Positions 1-10,207 are shown, counted from the stretch's first letter. The stretch: DNA of 64,000 bases from JAQWQB01 sp047636995 (GCA_047636995.1 JBLIGQ010000001.1:138803-202802), one strand, 5' to 3'. Notes: generated by a model from the letters alone, not told the origin. Numbers and translations: made by a program.

Positions 1-854
1 CCACGATCCAACGGGTAGATGCTAAGCTGATGGCTGCGCGTTCGAAACGCATTCGCCCAGGACTTGATGATAAATCACTTACCTCTTGGAATGCTCTTAT
101 GATTAAAGCCTATGTAGATGCATCTCGCGCCTTTGACGAACCAAAATGGTTGGCAAAAGCACTTGAAAGCATAGACGCCCTTCAAAAAAATGTCACAACA
201 AAAGACGGAGGTCTATTTCATAGCTACAAAGAAGGAGAGGCTAAAATCAATGGATACTTGGAAGACTATTGCTTTGTTATCGAGGCGCAAATAGCACTTT
301 ATCAAGCCACCTTTGATGAAAGCCATTTGAACAATGCCGTGAAATTAGCAGACTACGCGATAGAACATTTTTATGACGAAGAGAGAGGAATGTTCTGGTT
401 CACAAGCAATTTAGACCCTGCGCTCATTGCAAGAAAACAAGACATTGAAGACAATGTTGTTCCTGCTTCCAACTCCAGCATGGCAAAAGCACTGTTTCAG
501 CTCGGTACGCTCTTTGAGAAAAAGGACTATAAAGACAAGAGCAAACAAATGCTACTAAATGTAAGCAATACATGGAGCTATGGACAAGGCTATTCCAACT
601 GGGGTAAATTAATGCTTTGGCAAACGACTCCTTTTTATGAAGTGGCTGTAACAGGAGATCAATCACTTGCGCTTCGCAGAGAATTAGATCAAAATTACTT
701 ACCTGATGTCCTATTTATGGGCGGAACAAAAAGTGACTTACCTCTTCTTGAAGGAAAGTTCATTGGAACTTCCACCATCTTCGTTTGTGAAAATAAAGCC
801 TGTCAATTACCTACAGAATCTACAGCAGATGCACTTGTTCAAATGGGCCGCTAG
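1..854 (+). CDS. YyaL-type (DUF255) thioredoxin-domain protein, C-terminal part
   Basis: Partial gene. The frame is open to the window edge (codons run from base 3), so the N-terminal part is missing. About 284 residues remain of a family that usually has nearly 700. The run RPGLDDKSLTSWNALMI near the edge is typical of the YyaL / spermatogenesis-associated protein 20 family, which has an N-terminal thioredoxin-like domain (outside the window) and a C-terminal alpha/alpha-barrel like that of N-acylglucosamine 2-epimerases. Further family-like stretches are GYLEDYCFVIEA and the NVVPASNSSMAKAL segment. The cellular role of the family is not established. The stop codon overlaps the start of the next gene by 26 bases, so the two are probably co-transcribed. 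The ATG at base 30 is internal and not the true start. Confidence 0.85.
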   Translation, partial: TIQRVDAKLMAARSKRIRPGLDDKSLTSWNALMIKAYVDASRAFDEPKWLAKALESIDALQKNVTTKDGGLFHSYKEGEAKINGYLEDYCFVIEAQIALYQATFDESHLNNAVKLADYAIEHFYDEERGMFWFTSNLDPALIARKQDIEDNVVPASNSSMAKALFQLGTLFEKKDYKDKSKQMLLNVSNTWSYGQGYSNWGKLMLWQTTPFYEVAVTGDQSLALRRELDQNYLPDVLFMGGTKSDLPLLEGKFIGTSTIFVCENKACQLPTESTADALVQMGR

Positions 855-1686
855 CCATCTCTTCATTCTTCTCAGCCTAAGCACAGTTGGACAACAGATA
901 GAAGTAGACGATACAGAAATCGACTTTCGCCAGCTGAGTTTTCAGCATGATTTTATAACTAAAAATAAGATCAAAACAATTACCGTATCAGAGCGCGAAA
1001 TGCGGTATGGTCAGATGATTAAAGATCTAAACAGCGGCATCACTTATGAATTTGATCTGGAAGGGAATTGTGTGTCCAGAACAACAACGCGCGATCTTTT
1101 CGGAAGGAATGACAGCATTATTGAACGTTTTGAATTGAGTGGCCGAGAATTGGAGCAATCCATTCGTCAAGACCAACGAAGCTACCTCAGACTTGAAAGA
1201 CAAGTTATAGGTGATACGACCTCTTTTTGCAGGTATAGAGGAAACAAGGCAGGAGAAGAAACATGGCTTTCGTGTGAATACCATGTAAGCCATATTGAGG
1301 GAGCCAAAAAAACGGTTGAAATCATGAATGACCAAAAACGTCCATATCAAACGCGCGTATTTCATTTCGACAGCCTAAACTACCTCACGACGATAGAATA
1401 CACCTATTTAGTCACGCGAAATTACCGCTCTAGCGCCTTTTCATATACCGAGATTGGTCAGCTGGAGTCCAGAATTGACCAGTCAAAAAAAGAAACGAAA
1501 AAATGGACCTATCTCTATGGAGAAGACAGCACACTTGAGTCCATATATTACTTCGAAAACGACAATCTCATTTGGGAAAGGGAAATTGTGCTCGGTAATT
1601 CAGGTAAAATCGATGCCTTATTAAAGCGAGACCCAAGCACTGGGGATATCAAAATAGATAAATATATATACGAATTTCACGAATAA
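829..1686 (+). CDS. Secreted protein of unknown function
   Basis: A 285-residue protein that I do not recognise. The frame is open from base 706, but the ATG at 829 is the better start: it places a signal peptide (MHLFKWAASHLFILLSLSTV, then GQQ) at the N-terminus, while the upstream extension is hydrophilic and lies within the preceding gene. The mature part has short beta-rich repeats of the type YEFDLEGNCVSRT and YTEIGQLESRID, like the two-strand units of YD-repeat or MORN-like proteins, but they are too irregular to assign. It overlaps the upstream gene by 26 bases and is followed 14 bases later by another small secreted protein. Probably exported to the periplasm or outer surface. Confidence 0.7.
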   Translation: MHLFKWAASHLFILLSLSTVGQQIEVDDTEIDFRQLSFQHDFITKNKIKTITVSEREMRYGQMIKDLNSGITYEFDLEGNCVSRTTTRDLFGRNDSIIERFELSGRELEQSIRQDQRSYLRLERQVIGDTTSFCRYRGNKAGEETWLSCEYHVSHIEGAKKTVEIMNDQKRPYQTRVFHFDSLNYLTTIEYTYLVTRNYRSSAFSYTEIGQLESRIDQSKKETKKWTYLYGEDSTLESIYYFENDNLIWEREIVLGNSGKIDALLKRDPSTGDIKIDKYIYEFHE

Positions 1687-1700
1687 AACGTTAACCCCTT

Positions 1701-2000
1701 ATGCGCTATCTTTTTCTGCTCATGCTTTGCATTTTGACCCTCGCACCTTTGGAATCTTCTGCGCAACGCGACCGCCAGCAAGACCCGAAGAAAACACAAC
1801 AAGATGCGCTTGATAAACAAGCTGCAAGACGCGCCAAAGTTAAAAAAGACCTAGAAGACAACAGAGGTCGACATGCGTCTATTCAAGACCGAAAAACAAG
1901 TAGGCGCATGAAGAAAACGCGCAAAAAATCACAGCACCTTGCCCAAAACAAACAGCAACCATTCTATAAAAGATGGTTCCGAAAGAAGGGGTTTAGATAG
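1701..2000 (+). CDS. Small, very basic secreted protein
   Basis: A 99-residue protein with a clear signal peptide (residues 1-21, ending ESSAQ) followed by a highly charged mature part rich in Lys, Arg, Gln and Asp. The middle looks helical (DALDKQAARRAKVKKDLEDN) and the last 50 residues are strongly basic, ending RWFRKKGFR. I do not recognise a family. Such a cationic periplasmic protein could bind a polyanion such as lipopolysaccharide or nucleic acid, but that is speculation. It starts 14 bases after the previous stop and looks like the last gene of its transcription unit. Confidence 0.6.
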   Translation: MRYLFLLMLCILTLAPLESSAQRDRQQDPKKTQQDALDKQAARRAKVKKDLEDNRGRHASIQDRKTSRRMKKTRKKSQHLAQNKQQPFYKRWFRKKGFR

Positions 2001-2014
2001 GTTGCAATCCAATC

Positions 2015-2050
2015 TACAGGCAACATTTTCTGTTAGACCTGTAAAAATTT
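2015..2050 (+). terminator. Weak hairpin after the small basic protein gene
   Basis: TACAGG (2015-2020) pairs with CCTGTA (2038-2043), and inside it AACA (2022-2025) pairs with TGTT (2031-2034). The run after the stem is AAAAATTT, so the U-tract is poor. It lies 15 bases after the stop at 2000. A plausible transcript end, but weak. Confidence 0.3.
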
Positions 2051-2085
2051 CTGACATTCTGTTTCAAAAATAGTACTCTTGCTCA

Positions 2086-2112
2086 CAAGGTCTTACCTAT
2101 CTTTAGACCTTG
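2086..2112. promoter_or_regulatory. Perfect 8-base inverted repeat upstream of the TonB receptor operon
   Basis: CAAGGTCT (2086-2093) and AGACCTTG (2105-2112) are exact reverse complements separated by 11 bases. The spacer contains TATCTTTA (2098-2105), one base from the TAnnTTTG promoter box, with TTG at 2079-2081 as a possible -33 element. Just downstream AAGAGTAA occurs twice (2115-2122 and 2137-2144), 22 bases apart, about two helical turns. This looks like an operator region for the receptor operon, but no regulator can be named. Confidence 0.35.
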
Positions 2113-2198
2113 AAAAGAGTAAATAGTTTCTTCAAGAAGAGTAATTAACTCATTTTGAAGAGGTTGTTAGCAAGACAGGAAACTGCGAATTTCCAATC

Positions 2199-2229
2199 TT
2201 GAAAACAGAGAAGATAATTTCTATATTTA
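2199..2229 (+). promoter_or_regulatory. Candidate promoter of the TonB receptor operon
   Basis: TTG (2199-2201), 20 bases, then TATATTTA (2222-2229), close to the Bacteroidota consensus TTG-N17-23-TAnnTTTG (last base A instead of G). It would give a leader of roughly 35 bases before the ATG at 2272. Confidence 0.35.
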
Positions 2230-2271
2230 CTCCCGTTTGTTGAGAAATAGATTAATCCAAAGCCAAACTGT

Positions 2272-5200
2272 ATGTCGCGTAAGATCTACTTACTGTTCTT
2301 GCTGTCCTTTTTCATTTCGCCCACTTTATTTGGGCAGGCCGGTTCAGGAACTCTGAAGGGTAAGGTGACTGATTCCGAAACAGGTGAACCACTTCCGTTT
2401 GTAAACGTAGTAGTTTTCCTTAATGGAAATCAGATCACTGGAGCCAACACCGACTTTGACGGAGAGTATACCGTCAAGCCAATTGATCCGGGAACCTATG
2501 AGGTTCTCTTTTCGTATGTCGGTTACAACACCAAAAAAGTTACAGGTGTACAAATAACTTCCAACAAAATTCAATTCGTGAATGCTCCGCTTGCGAGCGG
2601 TATTCAAATAGACGAAGTTGAAATTGTTGAATATTCTGTTCCCCTCATCGATCGAGATGGAGGTGCTTCAGGTGGGACAGTAACACGTGAAGACATCGAC
2701 AAGATGCCAGGACGTGATGCAGTAGCCCTCGCATCTCAAGTTGCAGGTGTAGGAACCACGGGAACTGACGGTGGCATCTCAATTAGAGGTGCTCGTCCGA
2801 ACTCAACATGGATTTACATCGATGGAATCAAGGTGCGTGGCTCTTCAGCTTTACCTAAATCGGCAATTCAAGAAGTTTCAGTACTTACAGGAGGTATCCC
2901 GGCAAACATTGGGGATGCAACTGGAGGTGTCATGAACATTTCACTTCGTAACTCTTCGGCCAAGTGGTTTGGAGGATTTGAGGTGATTTCTTCTGGATTC
3001 AAGAGTGGCGATACGGCAATTGGACTTGACCGTTATGGATACAACTTGATTGAAGGTGTTGTTTCTGGCCCTATCCTATTCAGTAAAGATGAGGAAGGAA
3101 ACAGAGACCGTCCACTGTTAGGATTGTTCATTTCTGGAAACTATACGAGTCAAGTTGATACGCGTCCTGCCTACGGCGGTGTTATGCGTATGACTGATGA
3201 GGCGCGTGAATCAATTCAGAACAACCCCCTTCGCCAAAACATTTCTTCTACGGGTCAGATCAACGGAGCGCTATTTAATGCAGACTTCCTTACTGAAGAT
3301 AGTTTTGAAAACGTACCAACTAGGATCAACGCAGGTCGTAATGCTGCTAACTTGGTTGCGAAAATCGATGTGCACACTTCTGAAACGATGAGTTTAACTT
3401 TCGGTGGAACGGGAGCGTTCAACAGAGGAAATGAGTTCAGTCGTTCAAGAAGTTTGATGAACTGGGAAAACAACGTTCAAACAACGAATTTTGACTGGAG
3501 AGTTTATGGTAAATTCTCACAGCGCTTCAACAACGAAGAAGATTCTGATGAGGGTAGTTCTGCAAGTAACTTGAAGAACATTTTCTACACAGTAATGGTA
3601 GATTACTCTCAAAACATTGACCGTAGACAAGACGAAACGCACAAAGATGAATTTTTCAAGTATGGCCACGTAGGTCAATTTGAAGCATTCGACCGTAAGT
3701 CTTATACCTATGACTTTGCTCGTCAAGTTTATGTTCATGACGGTTGGGAAGATACTCTGGTAACCTTTACTCCTTCTGAGTACAACCCTGAACTTGCTGC
3801 AATCAACAACCAATACTTTGGCCTATTTGAGCAAGAAGCATACAATGAGTTTGAACCAGGACCATACTCTTCTCTACTTCAGGTGCAAAATGGAAATGCA
3901 CTTCTGAACGGAAGAGTTCCTCCTGCTACTTACAACTTATGGGATTATTTTGGTACGCAGGCGAATGATTACTTGCGACAAGACAACAGACAGTTCCGTG
4001 TTACGGCTTCTGGTTCTGCAGATTTAGGTGACCACGCATTGCAACTTGGATTTGAGTACGAGCAAAGAAATGATGCTTTCTACTCCCTTAATCCAACTGG
4101 CTTGTGGACTTTGGCGAGACTTTATACAAATAGCCACATCCAGGAGATTGACAAAAGCGATTCTACCATCACGAACATTGGTACAGATCAATATGTAACC
4201 TATGATCGTTTGATTGGTAATGGTCAATTTGAATTTGATCGCAACTTGAGAATTGCACTTGGACTTGACCCTAATGGCAATGATGACGTGATTGTTGATG
4301 CTTTGGACCCTGAATTTTTCACCATTGATATGTTCGGTGCTGATGATTTATTGAATCAAGGTAACAACCTCGTTCTTTACTCTGGTTATGATCACAAAGG
4401 GAACAAATTGAATGACCGTCCAACGATTGAAGACTTCTTCAACGAAACAAATGACCAAGGATTTAGAACACGTCCAATTGGCGGATATGAGCCGATCTAC
4501 GTTTCTGGATACATCATGGATAAGTTCACGTTTGATGACATTATCTTCAACGTAGGTCTTCGTGTTGACCGTTTCGACGCCAACCAGCCCGTATTGAAAG
4601 ATCCTTATGTGATTGGAAATGCACTTACGGTAGGAGATGTACGTGGAGACATCCTAGAAGACATTAACGCAGACGTTACTGTTCCTTCTAACATTGGAGA
4701 TGACTTCGTTATCTACGTTGATGACATTGACAACCCAACGAACGTTGTAGGTTACCGTGATGGTGACACTTGGTACAACTCAATTGGAACTGAAATCACT
4801 GATCCACAGTCAATCGCTTCAACGAACGGAAACCCTGCACCACTCTTGGTGAATGGTCCTGATGAAGACTTGAACTCTAGTGCGTTTAAGGATTACGAGC
4901 CACAAGTGAACTTGATGCCGCGTATTGCCTTCTCTTTCAACATTTCTGATGAGGCTGTTTTCTTCGCTCACTATGACATCTTAACTCAACGTCCACTGGG
5001 AAATAACATCTTCAGTCCAGTTGACTACCTGTTCATTGAGACACGTAACAATTTGATCAACAATCCTGACTTGAAGCCAACAAAGACAATTGACTACGAG
5101 CTCGGTTTCCAGCAAGTGTTATCACGTAGTTCTTCGTTGAAGATTTCAGCGTTCTACCGTGAGCTTCGCGACATGATTCAGGTTCGTCAATTCTCAGGGG

Positions 5201-5961
5201 CTTACCCACGTTCATACAGAGCATTTGGTAACCTTGACTTTGGAACGACCAAAGGACTTACTGTTTCTTACGATTTACGTAGAACAGGAAATGTTCGTTT
5301 GAATGCATCTTATACGCTTCAGTTTGCTGATGGTACAGGATCTACAACTACAACAGCAATTGCTTTGATCAATGCAGGTCTTCCTAACTTACGTTCAATT
5401 GCACCATTCAATTATGACCAACGTCACAGAATTGTGATGAACTTAGATTACCGTTATGGCGGTGGCACTGATTACAATGGTCCTGTTTGGTTCGGTAAAC
5501 AAGTATTTTCAAACACAGGTCTTAACTTCATTGCTAACCTCGGTTCTGGTACTCCGTATACCGCTTCTAACATCGCAATTCCTATAACTGGAGAGGTTTC
5601 TCCAAATACACAAGGTTCAATCAACGGTAGCCGCCTTCCTTGGCAGTTTAGCCTCGATATGAATATTGACAAGAACTTTGTTCTTTCATTCGGTGAGGAA
5701 GATGGTAAAGCGAAAACGTTGAACATGAACATCTACTTATGGGTATCTAACCTCCTCAACATCCAAAACATCAATTCGGTTTACCGATTCACTGGTGTTT
5801 CTGATGATGACGGATACCTTGCTGCTGCTCAGTATCAGCCTCAAATTAATTCACAAAACTCACCGGATGCCTTCCGTAATTACTACACTATGTTGGTTGA
5901 CAACCCTTTCAACTTGGGTCTACCACGTACTGTACGTCTAGGTTTGAAACTCGACTTCTAA
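2272..5961 (+). CDS. TonB-dependent outer-membrane receptor with carboxypeptidase-regulatory-like domain
   Basis: A 1229-residue outer-membrane protein. Residues 1-21 are a signal peptide (ending LFGQ). Residues about 25-110 form a CarboxypepD_reg-like beta-sandwich (KGKVTDSETGEPLPFVNVVV ... GTYEVLFSYVGY), as in SusC-type receptors. Residues about 130-235 are the plug (GISIRGARPNSTWIYIDGIKV, then IQEVSVLTGGIPANIGDATGG). The rest is a long beta-barrel with Asp/Asn-rich loops, ending in an aromatic residue (LGLKLDF) as outer-membrane barrels do. No SusD partner follows; instead come a giant secreted protein (3-base gap) and a PorV-family barrel, so a nutrient-import role should not be assumed. 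Arg codons are largely CGT and Asn largely AAC, unlike many neighbours, which suggests high expression. Confidence 0.9.
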   Translation: MSRKIYLLFLLSFFISPTLFGQAGSGTLKGKVTDSETGEPLPFVNVVVFLNGNQITGANTDFDGEYTVKPIDPGTYEVLFSYVGYNTKKVTGVQITSNKIQFVNAPLASGIQIDEVEIVEYSVPLIDRDGGASGGTVTREDIDKMPGRDAVALASQVAGVGTTGTDGGISIRGARPNSTWIYIDGIKVRGSSALPKSAIQEVSVLTGGIPANIGDATGGVMNISLRNSSAKWFGGFEVISSGFKSGDTAIGLDRYGYNLIEGVVSGPILFSKDEEGNRDRPLLGLFISGNYTSQVDTRPAYGGVMRMTDEARESIQNNPLRQNISSTGQINGALFNADFLTEDSFENVPTRINAGRNAANLVAKIDVHTSETMSLTFGGTGAFNRGNEFSRSRSLMNWENNVQTTNFDWRVYGKFSQRFNNEEDSDEGSSASNLKNIFYTVMVDYSQNIDRRQDETHKDEFFKYGHVGQFEAFDRKSYTYDFARQVYVHDGWEDTLVTFTPSEYNPELAAINNQYFGLFEQEAYNEFEPGPYSSLLQVQNGNALLNGRVPPATYNLWDYFGTQANDYLRQDNRQFRVTASGSADLGDHALQLGFEYEQRNDAFYSLNPTGLWTLARLYTNSHIQEIDKSDSTITNIGTDQYVTYDRLIGNGQFEFDRNLRIALGLDPNGNDDVIVDALDPEFFTIDMFGADDLLNQGNNLVLYSGYDHKGNKLNDRPTIEDFFNETNDQGFRTRPIGGYEPIYVSGYIMDKFTFDDIIFNVGLRVDRFDANQPVLKDPYVIGNALTVGDVRGDILEDINADVTVPSNIGDDFVIYVDDIDNPTNVVGYRDGDTWYNSIGTEITDPQSIASTNGNPAPLLVNGPDEDLNSSAFKDYEPQVNLMPRIAFSFNISDEAVFFAHYDILTQRPLGNNIFSPVDYLFIETRNNLINNPDLKPTKTIDYELGFQQVLSRSSSLKISAFYRELRDMIQVRQFSGAYPRSYRAFGNLDFGTTKGLTVSYDLRRTGNVRLNASYTLQFADGTGSTTTTAIALINAGLPNLRSIAPFNYDQRHRIVMNLDYRYGGGTDYNGPVWFGKQVFSNTGLNFIANLGSGTPYTASNIAIPITGEVSPNTQGSINGSRLPWQFSLDMNIDKNFVLSFGEEDGKAKTLNMNIYLWVSNLLNIQNINSVYRFTGVSDDDGYLAAAQYQPQINSQNSPDAFRNYYTMLVDNPFNLGLPRTVRLGLKLDF

Positions 5962-5964
5962 AAA

Positions 5965-8900
5965 ATGATGACTATGAATTATTTTAAGAAAAAGTCCATT
6001 AAGAAAGTATTGGCGCTCGTTTGTGCTGGAGTATTCGCAATGCCTGCAATGGCTTACAAATACGAAGGGGCAATCGTTCAGGGCAATGGTAGCTCAGATG
6101 AGGTTAGCACTATAGTATCATCTACACGTGCTGCTGCTTGTGCCCCTGCTACTGCATTACGCGAAATGGAATTCAACAATGTGCGTGCTTTGATTGAAAC
6201 AGGAGGCTCTATGTGGCAAAACCGTTCAACTAGCCGCGCTGCATACGAAGTACCTAAAGACGGAGGCGTATCTTCTCTTTATGCTGGTGCACTATGGATG
6301 GGTGGATATTCACCTGATCAGCAACTCAAATTAGCTGCTATCACTTTCCGTGCAGATGGAAATGATTTCTGGCCTGGTCCCTTAACGAATGACGGAACAG
6401 CAGAGATTGACGAAACAGTCTGCCAGGAATATGATACTTTCTATCGCATCCAAAAGCAAGACGCGGCAGCTCACAGAGCTTACTTTGACTGTTTAGCTGA
6501 TCCTGAATGTGATCTCGCAGAGCTAGATTTAGATACGTATTCTATTCCTTCATACTTCTTCGAGTATCCTGGAAACGGAAATACAGCCTTAGGTCAAGAT
6601 TTTAACCTTGCTCCTTTTCTTGACTATGACAATGACCTAGTGTATGACCCCTCAGCTGGTGATTACCCTTTCTATGACCTGTTACAAGAAATCAATTGTG
6701 CTGAGCGAAAGAGAGATGATTTAGTGCCCTTGTTTGGTGATGAAACCTACTTCTGGATCTTTAATGATAAAGGAAATGTTCACTCTGAGTCAAACGGTGA
6801 GCCCATCGGAATGGAGATTAGAGCTCAGGCTTTTTCTTTTGCTTCTGATGACGAAATCAACAACATGACGTTCTACAACTATGTGTTGATCAATCAAGGT
6901 ACTCAAACATTGAGTAATACTTACTTCGGTGCTTGGGTTGATCCTGATTTAGGATCATCAATTGATGATTACGTAGGTTGCGATGTTCAGCGTGGATTAG
7001 GTTACTGCTATAATGGTGATGACTTTGATCAACCAACAGCTTCTTCTCCAGGATACGGTGACAACCCTCCTGCAGTTGGTGTTGACTTCTTTGAAGGTCC
7101 TTACCAAGATACTGATGGAATTGACAATCCACTTACCGAAAGCATTTCTGAAGCAATAGCAGAATCTGGAATTCCGTACTCTGGTATTGGAATTGGTTAT
7201 GGTGACGGAATTGAGGACAATGAACGTTTCGGAATGAGACGTTTTGTTTACTACAACAACGGTCAAGATCCTGAGAATGGTGAACCAACTACTCCAATCC
7301 ACTACTACAACTACATGAATGGTATTTGGAAGCACGGACAAAAAATGGTTTATGGTGGTGACGGTGTAAATGTTGGTACTACAGAAATAGAAGCTGACTA
7401 CATGTTCCCTGGTGATACCGATCCATTGAATTGGAGTACTGCCGGAATTGCAACAGATGAATGGACAGAGCAAACTGCTGGTAACCCTTCGGCTGATCGA
7501 CGCTTCATTCAATCTGCTGGTCCATTTACGCTTCTTCCAGGTGATTACAATAACATCACAATGGGTGTTGTTTGGGCAAGAGCTACAGGTGGGGGCGCAT
7601 TCGCTTCTGTTGAGTTGCTTCAAGAAGCTGATGATAAAGCACAAGCATTATTTGATAACTGCTTCGAGATCGTTTCTGGACCTGCTGCTCCTGAGGTTAC
7701 TATTCAAGAGCTTGACAATGAGTTGATTCTTTATCTCACTAATGGAAATGGTCTATCGAACAACTTTAACGAGGAATTTGGTAAAGATGGTTCTGGTTTT
7801 GATCCGGGTATCCCAGCTTCTTTCAATGGAGAACCTCTTGATACGCTCCAGAGATCTTATGTCTTTGAAGGATACCAAATCTTTCAAGTACTTGATGAGA
7901 CGGTAACTGCTGCTGATCTTGAAGATGTTGATAGAGCGCGTTTGATTGGTACAGTTGATGTGAAGAATGACATTACACTAGCAATCAATTATGATCTTGA
8001 CCAAACAATGGGCATCTCTGTACCTACGCTTCGTGCAGAAGGCACAGACGAGGGTATTGCGCATAGTTTTCAAGTAACTGATGATGAATTTGCAACTGGT
8101 GATAGCAAGCTAATTAACCACAGAACATATTATTTCATTGTTTTGGCTTATGGTTTCAATAACTATGCAGAATACAATCCTGTCAATTTAACCGGGCAAG
8201 CAGAACAATACAAGTCTTCTAGAACTTCAGCAAGTGGTGGATCTATTCGTGTATTCGCTGGTATCCCTCACGATCCTGCTCCTGAATCAGGTGGTACAAT
8301 CGCTAACGCTTCTTTTGGCGATGGCGTTGAAATCACTCGCTTGGAAGGAACAGGTAATAGCTACAATAATCTTGATTTAACAAAAGCTTCTGAATTGGAC
8401 GTGTTAAACAACACGTTCTCCCAAGAACTTACTTATCAAGCTGGACGAGGTCCAATTGATATTCGCGTTGTGGATCCATTGAATGTTCCTAATGCTGAAT
8501 TTGAGTTGAAAATCGGTTACAATGATGAAGATCTTGATGAAGCAGAATGGGAACTGACCAACTTAACTTGGCTCCAAGACAACGACCCATCAAATGACAT
8601 CGCTGCTGTTGTTACTTCTGTGAAGACAATTGATATTCTTAATGAGCAACTTTTGCTAGACTGGGGTATGTCTTTGACTATCAATCAGTATGAGTACACT
8701 AACAACAATTCATTCACTGAGCCTATTGCTGCAACGATTGAATTTGAAGACCCAACATATCCTTGGTTCTCTGGTATTCCAGATCGAGAGGGTTTCACAG
8801 CCTTGAACTGGATTAGATCTGGTACGCAGGATTCTGATGATGACATTGAAGAAGAAGTAATCTTTGATGACTTGAAGCCAGGTGATCCCCTAGATGAAGA

Positions 8901-10179
8901 AGAACTTTACGAAGGATTACTTAATGGAACTTGGGCACCTTACAGCTTATGTTCATACACTGGAGAATATACGAATAGCTTCACTCAAGAAATTGAGATC
9001 GGGCCTTCTGTTGCTCCAACTAATGATGCGTTGAAAGGCGATCTAAGTGTTAGTTCCAGAATTAAAGATCTAAACAATGTAGACATCGTTCTTACAAGTA
9101 ATACTGATCACTGGACACGTTGTGGAGTTCTTGAAATGCAACCAACAGAAGCATTAGCTCAAAATCTTCTTGGCACAGATTATGGAGATTTCGATGATTC
9201 ACCTAAAATGATTCTTCGTCAGCACCCTTCTGTAGACAAATTAGGTAGAACAATTGGTGAAGGAGCTAATCCTGCCGAGGCGACCATGAATGGAGCACAA
9301 CCAACAGGTATGAGTTGGTTCCCAGGTTATGCGATTGACGTAGGTACAGGGGAGCGATTAAACATCGCTTTCGGTGAGGATTCTTGGTTGAGTGCAGACA
9401 ACGGAAATGACATGATTTTCAATCCGTCTGATCGCGTTTTCTCTAACATTGGAGGAACTGTTTATGCTGGCGGGCAACACTGGATTTACATCTTTAAGAA
9501 CAGTGAATACGAAGATGGCAACGATACACGTATGCCAGCTTACGACATGGGACAGCACATGTACGAATCACTTGAGCCTAACTTTACTTTGACTAATCAA
9601 CGTAACAGAGTATTCAGGTCATGCACATGGGTAGGTTCATCACTGGTGAATCAGGGGTATGAAATGCTTTCTGTTGAAGACGGCCTTATACCGAACGATG
9701 TACGTATTCGCCTTCGTGTTAATAAGCAGTATGACAAGTACTCGCCAACAAACATCGATAATGAAGACTATACTGGTGCTGAAAACTTCTGGAACCCTAG
9801 ATACCGTTTCTCAACTTCGAAAGTTGCTACAGTGTTATCTAGCATGGCTACATTAGAAGATGGCCTAGATGAAATAAACATTGTTCCTAATCCTTACTAT
9901 GCCTACTCTGAATATGAGACTAGTAAGCTTGATAACCGTGTTAAAGTAACCAACCTCCCTGAAGTTTGTATAGTAAGAATATACAACCTTCAAGGAACAT
10001 TAATCAGAACGTTTGATAAATCTGATCCGTTGACTAGTTTGGATTGGGACCTGAAGAACGAGCAGAATGTTCCTATTGCAGGGGGAGTTTATATCATCCA
10101 CGTGGAAGTGCCAGATGTTGGCGAAAAGATTCTCAAGTGGTTCGGCGTTATGCGCCCAGTTGACCTTGATAACTTCTAA
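5965..10179 (+). CDS. Giant secreted protein with a T9SS-tail-like C-terminal domain
   Basis: A 1404-residue protein with a signal peptide (cleavage after AMPAMA, residue about 30; the ATG at 5974 is an alternative start). It starts 3 bases after the TonB receptor stop. An N-terminal block includes GGSMWQNRSTSRAAYEVPKD and ALWMGGYSPDQQLKLAAITF, followed by FWPGPL, which I associate with large Bacteroidota surface proteins found beside PorV-type genes. The middle is acidic and beta-rich, with fibronectin-like stretches such as YVFEGYQIFQV and HRTYYFIVLAYGF. The last ~105 residues (from NIVPNPYYAYSE, through IVRIYNLQGTLIRTF to GGVYIIHVEV) match the fold of the T9SS sorting domain, but the protein continues past the final strand to end GVMRPVDLDNF instead of the usual short basic end. 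Probably exported and surface-held; exact function unknown. Confidence 0.8.
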   Translation: MMTMNYFKKKSIKKVLALVCAGVFAMPAMAYKYEGAIVQGNGSSDEVSTIVSSTRAAACAPATALREMEFNNVRALIETGGSMWQNRSTSRAAYEVPKDGGVSSLYAGALWMGGYSPDQQLKLAAITFRADGNDFWPGPLTNDGTAEIDETVCQEYDTFYRIQKQDAAAHRAYFDCLADPECDLAELDLDTYSIPSYFFEYPGNGNTALGQDFNLAPFLDYDNDLVYDPSAGDYPFYDLLQEINCAERKRDDLVPLFGDETYFWIFNDKGNVHSESNGEPIGMEIRAQAFSFASDDEINNMTFYNYVLINQGTQTLSNTYFGAWVDPDLGSSIDDYVGCDVQRGLGYCYNGDDFDQPTASSPGYGDNPPAVGVDFFEGPYQDTDGIDNPLTESISEAIAESGIPYSGIGIGYGDGIEDNERFGMRRFVYYNNGQDPENGEPTTPIHYYNYMNGIWKHGQKMVYGGDGVNVGTTEIEADYMFPGDTDPLNWSTAGIATDEWTEQTAGNPSADRRFIQSAGPFTLLPGDYNNITMGVVWARATGGGAFASVELLQEADDKAQALFDNCFEIVSGPAAPEVTIQELDNELILYLTNGNGLSNNFNEEFGKDGSGFDPGIPASFNGEPLDTLQRSYVFEGYQIFQVLDETVTAADLEDVDRARLIGTVDVKNDITLAINYDLDQTMGISVPTLRAEGTDEGIAHSFQVTDDEFATGDSKLINHRTYYFIVLAYGFNNYAEYNPVNLTGQAEQYKSSRTSASGGSIRVFAGIPHDPAPESGGTIANASFGDGVEITRLEGTGNSYNNLDLTKASELDVLNNTFSQELTYQAGRGPIDIRVVDPLNVPNAEFELKIGYNDEDLDEAEWELTNLTWLQDNDPSNDIAAVVTSVKTIDILNEQLLLDWGMSLTINQYEYTNNNSFTEPIAATIEFEDPTYPWFSGIPDREGFTALNWIRSGTQDSDDDIEEEVIFDDLKPGDPLDEEELYEGLLNGTWAPYSLCSYTGEYTNSFTQEIEIGPSVAPTNDALKGDLSVSSRIKDLNNVDIVLTSNTDHWTRCGVLEMQPTEALAQNLLGTDYGDFDDSPKMILRQHPSVDKLGRTIGEGANPAEATMNGAQPTGMSWFPGYAIDVGTGERLNIAFGEDSWLSADNGNDMIFNPSDRVFSNIGGTVYAGGQHWIYIFKNSEYEDGNDTRMPAYDMGQHMYESLEPNFTLTNQRNRVFRSCTWVGSSLVNQGYEMLSVEDGLIPNDVRIRLRVNKQYDKYSPTNIDNEDYTGAENFWNPRYRFSTSKVATVLSSMATLEDGLDEINIVPNPYYAYSEYETSKLDNRVKVTNLPEVCIVRIYNLQGTLIRTFDKSDPLTSLDWDLKNEQNVPIAGGVYIIHVEVPDVGEKILKWFGVMRPVDLDNF

Positions 10180-10207
10180 ACCACGAACGCACTTTAATAA
10201 TAAGATT

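Noticed and set aside
6997..7644. 215-residue open frame on the minus strand
   Set aside because: It lies wholly antisense to the giant secreted protein gene, whose frame is continuous with clear protein features. The antisense translation is Ile/Val/Thr-rich without motifs.
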